From Rhodobacterales bacterium HKCCE3408 (lineage in GTDB: Bacteria > Pseudomonadota > Alphaproteobacteria > Rhodobacterales > Rhodobacteraceae): a stretch of DNA of 64,000 bases. Made by a program: the position numbers and the translations under genes. Each line of letters begins with the position of its first letter. Position 1 is the first letter of the stretch. Below, in pieces: positions 38,042 through 47,530 of this stretch. The notes below the pieces were generated by a model. The model saw only the letters and a list, made by a program, of their open reading frames with translations, was not told the origin of the DNA and made no database searches. The DNA is taken from contig WVSN01000004.1 of NCBI GenBank assembly GCA_015689705.1, positions 62,001 to 126,000 on the forward strand, read 5' to 3'.

Positions 38042-39825
38042 ACCTCGATCACGCCCTCCGTACCGGCATGGAGGGCGTCGATCAGGCCGGCATAGTTCGT
38101 CCGTAGTGCCCGCTGATTGAGCGACCCCTTCTCGGTCACCTCGCCCCGGTCGAATTGCGGATCGTGCGGCAGGATCAGCGCCCGCTTCACCCGCGCCGCC
38201 GACCCGGTCGCGGCCTTAGCGGCAGCGGCGAGCCGTTCGGTCAGGGCGGCGGTGCGTTCAGCCTCGGGCATCTTCTTGGCCTGTTCCGACAGAAGCAGCA
38301 GCGCCCCAAGCTGGTCTTCGTCCTCGCCGGTGATGACCGCGTCGCGGATCAGCCCGTCCATCGCATCGACAAGGGCCGCGCGCACCGCGCCGACGGTGAC
38401 CCAGGTTCCGGTCCGCAGCTTGAAATTCTCCGCCAGCCGCCCGTCGAAATAGAAGCCGCGGGCGAAATCGTCCGGGTCGGCGGGCTTCAGTGCGTCACCG
38501 AGTTTGTAGAATCCTTCCTCGTCGAAGGCCTCGGCGGTCTTTTCCGGATCGCCAAGATAGCCCGGCGTGATCGTCGGCCCCTTCAGCCGTGCTTCGAGCT
38601 TTCCGCCATCGGGCACCAGCTTCAGCGTCAGGCCGAGTGACGGCACGCCAATATTGCCGGATTTCTCCTGCACCTCGGTACAGGCGAGCGCAAAGGGCGC
38701 GGTTTCGGTCGAGCCGAGGCCGGTCGCGAGCAGGACCTCGTGGCCGGTGACCTTGTGCGCGAGCGCCCGCAGCCGGTCCCAGGTGTGCTGTGCCATGCCG
38801 GCGCCGGCGTAGAACATCATGCCGAGCCGGCTGAAGAAGGTCTCGGCCAGGGCCGCGTCGCGTTCGAGCTCGTCGATCAGCATGTCCCACCCGACCGGCA
38901 CGTTGAAATACCAGGTGCAGGCGATCTCGCGCAGGTTGCGGACGGTTTCGTCGAACTTGCCCGGGATCGGGCGGCCATCGTCGATGTAATAGGTCCCGCC
39001 ATTAGTCAGGACGAGATATGACACCTTGTTACCGGCCGCGGTATGGTTCCACGGCGCCCAGTCCAGCACGACCGGCGGCGCCTTGCGCAGGAACCGGTAG
39101 CAATCGGCGACCATCGCCTCCATCGCGCAGATCATGCGGTTGGTGTTGATGACCGCCTTGGGCGAACCGGTGGAGCCGGAGGTGAAGAGGTATTTCACCG
39201 TCGTCTCGGGGGTCAGCTTCGCACGGGCAGCATCGGCAGCCGTCGGGTCGCCACTGAGCAGCGCGTCGAAGGTGAGACCGCCCGCGGGCGTGTTCGTCTT
39301 CGTGATGACATGCCGTCCCTCGGCCGCGATGGCCGAGAACGCAGGCCCGAAGGCGTTGCCATCGTCGCCGTAGAGCGCGCCGGGCGTCAGCGTCGCAGCG
39401 ATGCCCTTGAGCTTGCCATGATCGGTCGACACCAGCGAATAGGCCGGAGACACGGCGGCGTAGGGGATGCCGGTGTAGAAACAGGCCGCGCCGAGGAGCG
39501 CGTGCTCGAGGCTGTTTTCCGACAGGATCAGGAGCGGCCTGTCGGGTCCGAGGCCGAGCGCGAGGAGCGAGCCTCCTATCCGCCGGGCCATGTCGCGCGC
39601 CTCGACATAGGAAATCTCGCGCCAGTCGCCGCCATTCTCGCGCCGGGCGAGCCAGGTGCGGTCCGGCGCCGTGTCGGCCCAGTGGTCGAGATAGGCGGCC
39701 AGCACCTCGTCATGCGGCGGCAGATCGCCCTTCTGGCGCATCAGGATCGTGCCGTCGGGCCGGTGTTCGTATTCGAAGTCCGGCTGCCAGAAATCGCCCG
39801 GCTCCAGCCGTGCCTGCCTGCTCAT
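38038..39825 (-). CDS. Feruloyl-CoA synthase family acyl-CoA ligase
   Basis: A 595-residue AMP-forming ligase of the ferulate/p-coumarate-CoA ligase type. The nucleotide motif is YLFTSGSTGSPKAVINTN, then WAPWNHTAAGNKV, GLGSTETAPFALA (A5), and a C-terminal EKGSLNQRALRTN with the catalytic Lys region. It activates hydroxycinnamic acids with CoA and ATP. It is third in the marR-SDR-ligase transcript, 18 bases after the SDR gene. Confidence 0.85.
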   Translation of the reverse strand: MSRQARLEPGDFWQPDFEYEHRPDGTILMRQKGDLPPHDEVLAAYLDHWADTAPDRTWLARRENGGDWREISYVEARDMARRIGGSLLALGLGPDRPLLILSENSLEHALLGAACFYTGIPYAAVSPAYSLVSTDHGKLKGIAATLTPGALYGDDGNAFGPAFSAIAAEGRHVITKTNTPAGGLTFDALLSGDPTAADAARAKLTPETTVKYLFTSGSTGSPKAVINTNRMICAMEAMVADCYRFLRKAPPVVLDWAPWNHTAAGNKVSYLVLTNGGTYYIDDGRPIPGKFDETVRNLREIACTWYFNVPVGWDMLIDELERDAALAETFFSRLGMMFYAGAGMAQHTWDRLRALAHKVTGHEVLLATGLGSTETAPFALACTEVQEKSGNIGVPSLGLTLKLVPDGGKLEARLKGPTITPGYLGDPEKTAEAFDEEGFYKLGDALKPADPDDFARGFYFDGRLAENFKLRTGTWVTVGAVRAALVDAMDGLIRDAVITGEDEDQLGALLLLSEQAKKMPEAERTAALTERLAAAAKAATGSAARVKRALILPHDPQFDRGEVTEKGSLNQRALRTNYAGLIDALHAGTEGVIEV

Positions 39826-39843
39826 GTCTCCCCCCTTCCGGCC

Positions 39844-40611
39844 CTAGCGTGGCGCCATGCGGATGGCGCCGTCCAGCCGAATGACCTCTCCGTTGAGCAT
39901 CGGGTTGCGCGTGATGTGGTCGACGAGTGCGGCATATTCCGACGGGTCGCCCAGTCGCGACGGGAACGGCACCTGCCGGCCGAGCGATGTCTGCACGTCC
40001 TCGGGCAGCGAATGCAGAAGCGGCGTCAGGAACAGCCCGGGCGCGATGGTCACCACACGGACGCCCTTGTCGGCCAGATCGCGCGCCATCGGCAGCGTCA
40101 TCCCGACGATCCCGCCCTTCGACGCGGAATAGGCCGCCTGCCCGACCTGTCCGTCGAAGGCCGCGACCGAGGCCGTGTTGACGATCACGCCGCGCGCGCC
40201 GTCGTCGTCGATCGGATCGGCCGCGACCATGCGGGCGGCGGCCTGGCTTGCGCAGAAGAATGTGCCGAGCAGGTTCACCCGGATCGTCTTTTCGAAGACG
40301 GCCGGGTCGTGCGGTTCGCCCCGGCTGACCGTCTTGGCCGCAGGACCGATGCCCGCGCAGTTCACCAGGACCCGCGGCGCGCCATGGGCCGCCTCGGCTG
40401 CCTCGATCCCCGCGGCGACCGAGGCCGGGTTCGACACGTCGACCTTGTGGAAGTTGCCACCGATCGCCTCGGCATGCGCCCTGCCCTCGTCCTCGTTCAG
40501 GTCGAACAGCGTGACCTTCAGCCCGCTTTCGGCCAGCCGCGCCGCGGTGGCCGCGCCGAGGCCCGAGGCCCCGCCGGTCACGATCGCGCCCTGCCCCGTC
40601 CAGTCGATCAT
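39844..40611 (-). CDS. SDR family dehydrogenase, probable phenylhydroxypropionyl-CoA dehydrogenase
   Basis: A 255-residue short-chain dehydrogenase: [14 protein letters not shown] cofactor motif, NCAGIG, active-site Ser in [11 protein letters not shown] and YSASKGG. It resembles 3-hydroxyacyl-CoA dehydrogenase type II enzymes ([31 protein letters not shown]). In this cluster it would oxidise the beta-hydroxy-aryl-propionyl-CoA to the beta-keto thioester. Its ATG overlaps the stop of the MarR gene. Confidence 0.82.
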   Translation of the reverse strand: MIDWTGQGAIVTGGASGLGAATAARLAESGLKVTLFDLNEDEGRAHAEAIGGNFHKVDVSNPASVAAGIEAAEAAHGAPRVLVNCAGIGPAAKTVSRGEPHDPAVFEKTIRVNLLGTFFCASQAAARMVAADPIDDDGARGVIVNTASVAAFDGQVGQAAYSASKGGIVGMTLPMARDLADKGVRVVTIAPGLFLTPLLHSLPEDVQTSLGRQVPFPSRLGDPSEYAALVDHITRNPMLNGEVIRLDGAIRMAPR

Positions 40612-41093
40612 TCCGTCCCTCCCCCCGTATCCTCTGCGATGGCCCGCGTCTTCAGAAGCAGCGCCAGCAGGGTCTGCCGTTCTTCTTCGGTGAAGCCTGC
40701 GAAAAACCGTTCCTCGTGTGCCCGCACCTTGTCCAGTGCGCGGCCATGCGCCGCCCGGCCCGCCGCGGTCGGGATCAGCGCCTGCACCCGCCGGTCGCCG
40801 GGCACCAGCGCGCGGGTGAGGAATCCGCGCATTTCGAGCTCGTCGACGATGGCGACGAGACCCGAACGCTCGACACCGAGCTGCCGCGCCAGTTCGCTTT
40901 GCGTGATGTTGGGAAACTGAACGATGAAACTGAGGGCCGAGAAGACCCGCGGCGACAGCCCTTCGTCGCCCATCGCGGCGCGGAAATCGGTCTCGACGAG
41001 GATGTAGGCGCGCTTGAGATTGTAGCCGATGAACGCGTCGAGATCGGGGACCTCCGCGCTCGGGTCGGTCTGGTGGTGCGGTTGGGTCGGCAT
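40608..41093 (-). CDS. MarR family regulator (HcaR/CouR-like)
   Basis: A 161-residue MarR protein with a winged helix ([25 protein letters not shown]) and the wing region [14 protein letters not shown]. HcaR and CouR, regulators of hydroxycinnamate degradation, are MarR proteins that release DNA on binding the hydroxycinnamoyl-CoA. It is the first gene of a transcript with the SDR and ligase, and an operator-like element lies 36 bases upstream. Confidence 0.83.
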   Translation of the reverse strand: MPTQPHHQTDPSAEVPDLDAFIGYNLKRAYILVETDFRAAMGDEGLSPRVFSALSFIVQFPNITQSELARQLGVERSGLVAIVDELEMRGFLTRALVPGDRRVQALIPTAAGRAAHGRALDKVRAHEERFFAGFTEEERQTLLALLLKTRAIAEDTGGGTE

Positions 41094-41128
41094 CCGGTGG
41101 TCGGCTCCCGCATGGCTTGACCGTCGCC

Positions 41129-41151
41129 TACACCATTTCGTTAAGCTCGTA
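41129..41151. promoter_or_regulatory. Second candidate MarR operator, upstream of the MarR gene
   Basis: TACACC-N11-CTCGTA, matching the 37214-37236 element at 14 of 23 positions, including TACA-C-AT and the closing GTA. The symmetry is weaker than in the first site. It would mediate autoregulation. The remainder of the 93-base gap shows no other site. Confidence 0.45.
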
Positions 41152-41186
41152 AACTGTTCATGCGGGTAACGGTACGGTCCGGGCCC

Positions 41187-41345
41187 TCACTTCTTGGGCG
41201 CATCATCGTACCGCGTGTCGAGAATCCGGTGCCGGTCGCCCTCGGCATCGTCGTATTGCGAGGCGCGCATCGTCCAGACGAAACCGAGAAGACCGATCAG
41301 CCCGAGACCGAGAGAGGCCGGGATCAGGATGACGAGAACGTTCAT
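41187..41345 (-). CDS. ccoS: cbb3 oxidase maturation protein CcoS
   Basis: A 52-residue single-span membrane protein (MNVLVILIPASLGLGLIGLL, then FVWTMRASQYDDAEGDRHRIL). The W..R..QYDD..GD..RIL pattern is the CcoS/FixS signature. Its start overlaps the ccoI stop (ATGA). It is needed for cofactor insertion into the cbb3 oxidase; the exact step is unknown. Confidence 0.93.
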   Translation of the reverse strand: MNVLVILIPASLGLGLIGLLGFVWTMRASQYDDAEGDRHRILDTRYDDAPKK

Positions 41346-43489
41346 TTCATCCCCCGCATCGCGTTGAGCGAGACCGTGACCGACGACAGCGACATGGCGA
41401 GCGCGGCCAGGAACGGCGTGGCGAGACCGGCCAGCGCGACCGGAACCGCGATCGCATTGTAGCCGAAAGACAGCCAGATGTTCTGCCGCATCCGTCCGAC
41501 GCCCTTCCGGCTTATCACAAGAAGGTCGGCGATGCGGGCAAGCCGGCCGGACAGAAGCACGACGTCGGCTGCGCTGCGGGCGGCATCGAGGCCGGAGCCG
41601 AGCGCGACCGAGGCATGGGCGAGCGACAGCGCGCCGGTATCGTTGAGCCCGTCCCCCACCATCAGGATCTTGCGCCCGTCCCGCGTCCGGTTCCGGATCC
41701 AGTCGGCCTTGTCCTCGGGGCTCATGGCGCTTTCGACCTGCTCGATCCCGAGCGTGCCGGCCACCCGGTTGCAGGGCGCCGCGGTGTCGCCCGACAGGAG
41801 TGCCACATCGATCCCGGCGCGCTTTAGCGCCGCGATGGCCTCGGCGGCGTCGGGCCGGATCTCTTCGCGGAACGTGAAGAGGATAGGCGCGCCCTCCCCG
41901 GTGTCGAGCGCCACACCATCCCCGCCGGCCCCGATCCAGGAGGGCCGCCCGAGCCGGATGCGTCGCCCGCCCAGACGGGCCTCCATGCCGAGACCGGGAC
42001 GTTCGGTGAGATCCGTGACGGGTATCGTGGACAGGCCCCGCGCCTCGGCCGCGGCGACGAGCGCGCGGGAATAGGGATGAGCAGACCCGGCAGCGAGGGA
42101 TGCGGCAAGCGCCAGGGCCGTGCCGTCGGGATCGCCGGACAGCTCGGCCGCGCCGGTCGTCAGGGTGCCGGTCTTGTCGAACGCGACGAGGTCGATTTCG
42201 GACAACCGTTCGAGCGCGGTGCGCGACTTCACCAGAAGCCCGTTGCGGAAGAGCCGACCCGTGGCCACGACCGAAACAGCTGGCACGGCCAGGCCGAGCG
42301 CGCAGGGACAGGTGATGACGAGCACCGCGATGGCGACATCGGTCGCACGCCACACGTCGCCCGAGACATACCACCAGGCGACGAAGGCCCCGAGGCCGAG
42401 AAGATGGACCAGCGGCGCATAGGCGCGCGCCGCCCTGTCGGCCAGACCGGCGAAGCGGGACCTCTGCATTTCCGCCGTCGCCACAAGCTCGGCCAGCCGG
42501 TTCAACGCTGTGTCGCGCCCGGCGCGTGTGACACGCACGGTCAGCGGCCCGGACAGGTTGACCTCGCCAGCGGCGACCTCGTCGCCCCCTGCCACGGCGG
42601 CCGGGGCGGATTCGCCCGTCAGCGCAGACCGGTCGATGTCGCTCCGGCCTTCCGTCACGATGCCGTCGGCGGGCAGCCGGTCTCCGGGCCGCAGCAGGAT
42701 CAGGTCGCCTTCGGCAAGGCTGTCGGCCCGGACGACATGGTTGCGTCCGGCCGCGTCCAGCCGGACCGCCTGCGGCACGTTCAGCGCGGCAAGCTCGGCA
42801 GCCGCGGACCGGGCGGCGCGACGACCGGCATGGTCGAGCGTCCGTCCGATCAGCAGAAAGAAGGTCAATGCCAGGGCCGCGTCGAACCAGCTGTGCCGGT
42901 CCGACCCCTGCAGCGCACCGACGAGCGAGACCAGCGCGGCCAGCGTGATCGCCAGCGAGATCGGCACGTCCATGTTGAGCCGGCCCCGGCGCAGGGCCGA
43001 CAGGGCCGAGGCGAAGAACGGGCGGCCGGAAAACGCGACAGCCGGAAGCGCGATGGCCGCCGAGATCAGGTGGAACAAACGCTCGGTCGTGTCGGCGGCG
43101 CCCGACCAGACGGCGACCGACAGGAGCATGACGTTCATCATCGCGAACCCGGCGACGCCCGTCCGCATCAGGAGGCCGCGCATCTCGTCGCCCTGGCGGG
43201 CAAGCATCCCGTCATCGAGCGGCTGCGCGCGGTGCCCGGCCGCAGCAAGACCTTCGACCAGCGTGTCCGGGACGAGGCCGACCCCCTGTACCAGCGCCTG
43301 CTTGTGCGACAGGTTCACCCGCGCCTCCCGCACGCCCGGGATCCCGGCCAGCGCCGTCTCGACCGAAGCGATGCAGGCCGCGCAGCTGATGTCAGGCAGA
43401 TGCAGCAGGATGCCGGCCGACGCGCCGGACGACCCGGCCGCGGGCGCGGCGAGGTCGGCGCCGCCACAGGCCGGACAGGCGGCCGTCAT
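41342..43489 (-). CDS. ccoI: Copper-translocating P-type ATPase CcoI
   Basis: A 715-residue P1B ATPase that exports copper toward cbb3 oxidase assembly. The N-terminus has CPACGGAD, then a heavy-metal-associated domain with DISCAACIASVETAL. The membrane metal site is CPCALGL, the phosphorylation motif DKTGTLT, and an HP motif in AAGSAHPYSRAL. The hinge is MVGDGLNDTGAL. It lies in the ccoGHIS operon, with ATGA overlaps on both sides. Confidence 0.94.
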   Translation of the reverse strand: MTAACPACGGADLAAPAAGSSGASAGILLHLPDISCAACIASVETALAGIPGVREARVNLSHKQALVQGVGLVPDTLVEGLAAAGHRAQPLDDGMLARQGDEMRGLLMRTGVAGFAMMNVMLLSVAVWSGAADTTERLFHLISAAIALPAVAFSGRPFFASALSALRRGRLNMDVPISLAITLAALVSLVGALQGSDRHSWFDAALALTFFLLIGRTLDHAGRRAARSAAAELAALNVPQAVRLDAAGRNHVVRADSLAEGDLILLRPGDRLPADGIVTEGRSDIDRSALTGESAPAAVAGGDEVAAGEVNLSGPLTVRVTRAGRDTALNRLAELVATAEMQRSRFAGLADRAARAYAPLVHLLGLGAFVAWWYVSGDVWRATDVAIAVLVITCPCALGLAVPAVSVVATGRLFRNGLLVKSRTALERLSEIDLVAFDKTGTLTTGAAELSGDPDGTALALAASLAAGSAHPYSRALVAAAEARGLSTIPVTDLTERPGLGMEARLGGRRIRLGRPSWIGAGGDGVALDTGEGAPILFTFREEIRPDAAEAIAALKRAGIDVALLSGDTAAPCNRVAGTLGIEQVESAMSPEDKADWIRNRTRDGRKILMVGDGLNDTGALSLAHASVALGSGLDAARSAADVVLLSGRLARIADLLVISRKGVGRMRQNIWLSFGYNAIAVPVALAGLATPFLAALAMSLSSVTVSLNAMRGMK

Positions 43490-43932
43490 CGCGGGACCTC
43501 AATGAAGAGGGTCCGCTGGTAGGGCCCGGTATCCGTCTCCGCCGACAGATCGACCCGCCACCGGCCGGGCGCGAGTTCGAGGCCGGCCTCGCCGGATGCC
43601 TCGAAGGTCACGACGTGATCCTGCACCGAGGTCGTCGTCCGGCCGATCACCGCCGTGAACCGGGTCGGATCGACATCGAGACCTGCGGGACCGGTCACGT
43701 GGAGCCGCAGCGCGGCTTCGGCGTAGGACACATCGGCGCGCCAGCCGAGCGCATCCTGCGCGGCGCGACGGGTGTCGAACTCCTGGCTCGCGACATAGGA
43801 ATTGGCCACCTCGAGCCCGGGGAAGGTCCGCACCGCGTTGACCGCGAGCGCGACGTTGACCGCGATGATGATGCCGAAGCCGAGGACGAACAGCGCGAGG
43901 ACGTGGCGTCCGGTCAGTGGTTTCTCGGTCAT
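43486..43932 (-). CDS. ccoH: cbb3 oxidase maturation protein CcoH (FixH)
   Basis: A 148-residue protein with one N-terminal membrane helix (ALFVLGFGIIIAVNVALAVNAV) and a FixH periplasmic domain (VANSYVASQEFD, GRWRVDLSAE). It interacts with the CcoN assembly intermediate. It overlaps ccoG and ccoI by four bases each. Confidence 0.92.
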   Translation of the reverse strand: MTEKPLTGRHVLALFVLGFGIIIAVNVALAVNAVRTFPGLEVANSYVASQEFDTRRAAQDALGWRADVSYAEAALRLHVTGPAGLDVDPTRFTAVIGRTTTSVQDHVVTFEASGEAGLELAPGRWRVDLSAETDTGPYQRTLFIEVPR

Positions 43933-45464
43933 CGGGCATCTCCTGCGAAGGTGGTGGCGACGCTGGCGGTCTCTCCGGTTTCGACATCCTCGACGACGAT
44001 CTCGATCGGCGTGCGGTCGGCGCTGGCGGCCGGGGCATCGGGCGCGGCGGTGACATAAAGGCGGATGAGCCGCTGCGTGTCGGCCTCGACCTCGACGGCG
44101 CTGTTGTCGGCGCCCTCGACATCGAGCGTGAGACCGTCGTCCGCTGCGAGGCTGAGCATGACGTCGTTCGTTTCGCCCTGACGGTTGCGCACCCGCACGT
44201 CATAGGCGTTGCGGATGCTGCCGTCCGACAGTGTGACGAAGACCGGGTTCCGCACCGGCGAGACGGTCAGTTCAAGCGTCGGTCGCAGGACGAGCGCGAC
44301 GATCAGCGCCAGCCCGATCGCCGACCACAACGCGAAGTAGATCACGTTGCGCGGCCGCAGGACGTGGCGCCAGAGCGATTGCGGCTCTGCCCCGGCACGT
44401 TCCAGCGGCGCGTCGGACAGGGCGAGATAGTCGATCAGCCCGCGCGGGCGGCCGACCTTTTCCATCACTTCGTCGCAGGCGTCGATGCACAGGGCGCAGG
44501 TGATGCAGGCCAGCTGCTGGCCGTCGCGGATGTCGATCCCCATCGGGCAGACGTTCACGCAGGCGTTGCAGTCGATACAGTCGCCCGGCCCGGCGGACGG
44601 CTCGACCGGCTGCGACCGGATCACACCGCTGCGGTCACGGAACTGCATCGGCACGACGGGTGACCGCCCGCCGATCTGCGGGCCGGCGGCGCGGGTGACC
44701 TCGGCCTGGGCGGCGTGCCGCTTCAGGCCCTTTCCGCGCGGCTCGCCTCGCCATTCGCGGTAGGCGACCGTCAGCGTGCCGTCATCCATCATCGCGCCCT
44801 GGATGCGCGGCCAGGGGCACATGTAGATGCAGACCTGTTCGCGCATGAAGCCGCCGAAGGTGAAGGTGGTGAAGGTCAGGATGGCGATGGATGTCCAGGC
44901 GACCGGCGGCGCCTGCAGGGTGACGAGATCCCGCAGCAGCGTGGGCGCATCGGCGAAATAGAAGATCCAGGCGCCACCCGTGGCGACCGAAATCACGAGC
45001 CAGATGCTCCATTTCGTGAGCCTCAGTCGCCACTTCCGGAAATCCCATTTCGACTTGTGCAGACGCAGGCGCGCGTTGCGGTCACCTTCGACCCACCGTT
45101 CGACCAGAAGGAACAGGTCGGTCCAGACCGTCTGCGGGCAGGCATAGCCGCACCAGACCCGGCCGAGCGCGGCGGTGAACAGGAAAAGCCCGAGGCCCGC
45201 CATGATGAGAAGCCCGGCCACGAAATAGAATTCGTGCGGCCAGATCTCGATCCAGAAGAAGTAGAACCGCCGGTCGGCCAGGTCGACCAGCACCGCCTGA
45301 TCGGGCAGCGCCGGGCCGCGGTCCCACCGGATCCACGGCGTGATGTAGTAGATGCCTAGGGTGAGAATCATGATCCGCCATTTCAGAGTCCGGAAGAAGC
45401 CGGAGACTCGGCGGGGAAAGATCGGTTCCCGCGCGGCGTAGAGGGAAGTCTGCTCGTCGCTCAT
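43929..45464 (-). CDS. ccoG: cbb3 oxidase accessory protein CcoG (RdxB/FixG)
   Basis: A 511-residue membrane protein with two [4Fe-4S] motifs, CIDCNACVNVCPMGID and CITCALCIDACDEV, preceded by VWCGYACPQTVWTD and YMCPWPRIQGAM. About five membrane segments are followed by a C-terminal periplasmic Ig-like domain. CcoG is a cupric reductase that supplies Cu(I) for oxidase assembly. It is first in ccoGHIS, with an FNR box 53 bases upstream. Confidence 0.95.
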   Translation of the reverse strand: MSDEQTSLYAAREPIFPRRVSGFFRTLKWRIMILTLGIYYITPWIRWDRGPALPDQAVLVDLADRRFYFFWIEIWPHEFYFVAGLLIMAGLGLFLFTAALGRVWCGYACPQTVWTDLFLLVERWVEGDRNARLRLHKSKWDFRKWRLRLTKWSIWLVISVATGGAWIFYFADAPTLLRDLVTLQAPPVAWTSIAILTFTTFTFGGFMREQVCIYMCPWPRIQGAMMDDGTLTVAYREWRGEPRGKGLKRHAAQAEVTRAAGPQIGGRSPVVPMQFRDRSGVIRSQPVEPSAGPGDCIDCNACVNVCPMGIDIRDGQQLACITCALCIDACDEVMEKVGRPRGLIDYLALSDAPLERAGAEPQSLWRHVLRPRNVIYFALWSAIGLALIVALVLRPTLELTVSPVRNPVFVTLSDGSIRNAYDVRVRNRQGETNDVMLSLAADDGLTLDVEGADNSAVEVEADTQRLIRLYVTAAPDAPAASADRTPIEIVVEDVETGETASVATTFAGDAR

Positions 45465-45517
45465 GCTGATATGTCCTGTTCGCGTGTCCCTTCTGCCGTG
45501 CCAGCCCGTCGCGCGCG

Positions 45518-45531
45518 TTGACCTGGATCAA
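45518..45531. promoter_or_regulatory. FNR box upstream of ccoG
   Basis: TTGACCTGGATCAA, a near-perfect match to the FNR consensus TTGAT-N4-ATCAA and identical to the box before ccoN. It lies 53 bases before the ccoG start and indicates anaerobic or micro-oxic induction by FnrL. Confidence 0.92.
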
Positions 45532-45550
45532 CCATGGCCGGAAATGCAGC

Positions 45551-45577
45551 GGGCGGCGGTCTTGCGAACCGCCGCCC
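45551..45577 (-). terminator. Stem-loop after ccoP
   Basis: GGGCGGCGGT / ACCGCCGCCC pair perfectly over a 7-base loop. It lies about 45 bases downstream of the ccoP stop on the - strand and just ahead of the ccoG promoter. The following bases (GCATTTCC) contain a short T run. It separates ccoNOQP from ccoGHIS. Confidence 0.65.
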
Positions 45578-45622
45578 GGCACAGCGCCCGTCGCGGCTTG
45601 CGCGAACAGGGACGCGACGGCG

Positions 45623-46498
45623 CTACTCCTCCGCTTCGGGCTCGGGCTCGCCACCGCCAAGCTGGTGGACATAGGCCGCGAGCGCACGCACGCCGTGTTC
45701 GCCCAGACGCTCTCCCCAGGCCGGCATCACGCCGAATGGTCCCTGTGAGATAAGCGTCGTCAGGCTTTGATCGTCCGACGCGTAGAGCCAGATCGCGTCG
45801 GTCAGGTTCGGGGCGCCGAGCGTCCGGTCGCCCTGCGCGTTTTCGCCGTGACAGGCCACGCAGTTCTCGGAGAACAGCGTACCGCCCGGACCGGCCAGCG
45901 GATCCGCCCCGTCCGGCAGGGACTGGACATGGTCCACGAGGGTCGCGATCTCCTCGCGCGAGAGCAGGTCGCCGAAGGCCGGCATCTGGCTGTAGCGCGC
46001 GTCGGGGTCGTCCTCATTCCGGATGCCGTGGCGAATGGTGTAGGCGATATCCTCCATGCGCCCGCCCCAAAGCCAGTCGTCGTCGAGCAGGTTGGGATAT
46101 CCGACCGCGCCGGCCGCGCCCGATCCATGGCACTGCGAGCAGTTGGTGCGGAAGAGGGCCGCGCCAGCCTGCACGGCGTAGCGCTGCAACGCCTCGTTCT
46201 CCGAGATCGCGGTCAGGTCGGTACTGACGAGCTCGGCGCGCAGGTCGGCCTGCGACGCTTCGACTGCCTCGAGTTCGGCCGCGACTTCGGCCCGCTGCGA
46301 CCAGCCGAGCACGCCGCCCGTCGCCCGATCCACCAGCGGCCAGGCCGGGTAGAGGATCGTGTAGACGATGCCCCAGGCGATCGTTGCGTAGAAGGTCCAC
46401 AGCCACCAGCGCGGCAGCGGGTTGTTGTATTCCTCGATGCCGTCCCAGCTATGGCCGGTGGTCTCGACCTCGTGCTTGCCGTCGGGTTTCCGGGCCAT
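45623..46498 (-). CDS. ccoP: cbb3 oxidase dihaem cytochrome c subunit CcoP
   Basis: A 291-residue protein with an N-terminal membrane anchor (WWLWTFYATIAWGIVYTILY) and two periplasmic haem c motifs, CSQCH and CVACH. It relays electrons from cytochrome c to CcoO/CcoN. The start is the ATG at 46498 in TGATG overlap with ccoQ, with GGGGGAG upstream; a GTG at 46501 is in frame. The C-terminal tail is acidic. Confidence 0.95.
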   Translation of the reverse strand: MARKPDGKHEVETTGHSWDGIEEYNNPLPRWWLWTFYATIAWGIVYTILYPAWPLVDRATGGVLGWSQRAEVAAELEAVEASQADLRAELVSTDLTAISENEALQRYAVQAGAALFRTNCSQCHGSGAAGAVGYPNLLDDDWLWGGRMEDIAYTIRHGIRNEDDPDARYSQMPAFGDLLSREEIATLVDHVQSLPDGADPLAGPGGTLFSENCVACHGENAQGDRTLGAPNLTDAIWLYASDDQSLTTLISQGPFGVMPAWGERLGEHGVRALAAYVHQLGGGEPEPEAEE

Positions 46499-46731
46499 CA
46501 CGCATCTCCCCCGTTCCGTCCGCCTCGGGTCGCGCCCTGCGGGTCCTGTTGCGGTGCGGTATCGTCGGCCGGCACCTGATCGTTGCGAAAGATGGACTGC
46601 GCCGCCGCGTCATGGAGCACCCGGCTGCCCGGCCGCCAGACCCAGACGAAGGCGCCGAGGAAGAAGACGAAGAGAGCGAGGAGCGCCCAACTGTCCGCGA
46701 AATGGCGCATGAACGTGTAAGTGTCGTGCAT
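46498..46731 (-). CDS. ccoQ: cbb3 oxidase subunit CcoQ
   Basis: A 77-residue single-helix membrane protein (SWALLALFVFFLGAFVWVW) with a polar C-terminal tail rich in Gln, Gly and Arg. It stabilises the cbb3 complex and, in Rhodobacter, takes part in oxygen signalling. It lies between ccoO (10-base gap) and ccoP. Confidence 0.93.
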   Translation of the reverse strand: MHDTYTFMRHFADSWALLALFVFFLGAFVWVWRPGSRVLHDAAAQSIFRNDQVPADDTAPQQDPQGATRGGRNGGDA

Positions 46732-46741
46732 CTGGCCCTCC

Positions 46742-47524
46742 TCAGCGGCCGGCGGTGTCGGCGATGAAGGTCGAGAAATCGACCGTCGTGCCGAGCATCT
46801 GAAGGTAGGCGATCAGCGCATCCATCTCGGTCAGCGCGGGCTGGCCGTCGAAGTTCCGCACCTGGGCGCCGGGATAGCGTTCGAGCAGGCCGTCGACATC
46901 TCCGAACGGATCGACCTGGACCCGGAAGTCGGTGCTGGCGGCCTCGATCATCTCGTCGGTGTAGGGCACGCCGACGATGGCGTGGGTCCGCATCAGGTCG
47001 GCGATATGCTCGGGCTCGATCGGCGTGCGCAGCAGATAGTCGTAGTTCGGCATGATGCTTTCCGGCACGACCGAGCGCGGGTTGATGAAGTGGTCGACAT
47101 GCCATTCGTCGGAATAGCGCCCGCCGACCCGCGCCAGGTCGGGCCCGGTCCGTTTCGAGCCCCACTGGAACGGATGGTCGTACATCGATTCCGCGGCGAG
47201 GCTGTAATGGCCGTAGCGTTCGACTTCGTCCCGCATCGGCCGGATCATCTGGCTGTGGCAGACGTAGCAGCCTTCGCGGATATAGATCTCGCGCCCCTGA
47301 AGCTCGAGCGGGCTGTAGGGGCGGACGCCCTCCACTTCCTCGATTGTGTTCTCCAGCCAGAACAGCGGCGCGATCTCGATGATGCCGCCGATAGTGACGA
47401 CGAGAAACGAGAAGACCAGAAGCAGGGTCGCGTTCTTCTCGAGGATCTTGTGCCGGTCGAGAAGCCTGCGGTTGCCGGGCTTGCCGCCATTGGGATCGGC
47501 GGAGGCGATGGTGTCGGTCGTCAT
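46742..47524 (-). CDS. ccoO: cbb3 oxidase monohaem cytochrome c subunit CcoO
   Basis: A 260-residue membrane-anchored cytochrome c (anchor [20 protein letters not shown]) with one haem motif [12 protein letters not shown] and the axial-ligand region [10 protein letters not shown]. It overlaps neither neighbour; the ccoN stop lies six bases upstream. Core subunit of the high-affinity terminal oxidase. Confidence 0.96.
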   Translation of the reverse strand: MTTDTIASADPNGGKPGNRRLLDRHKILEKNATLLLVFSFLVVTIGGIIEIAPLFWLENTIEEVEGVRPYSPLELQGREIYIREGCYVCHSQMIRPMRDEVERYGHYSLAAESMYDHPFQWGSKRTGPDLARVGGRYSDEWHVDHFINPRSVVPESIMPNYDYLLRTPIEPEHIADLMRTHAIVGVPYTDEMIEAASTDFRVQVDPFGDVDGLLERYPGAQVRNFDGQPALTEMDALIAYLQMLGTTVDFSTFIADTAGR

Positions 47525-47530
47525 GGCAAT

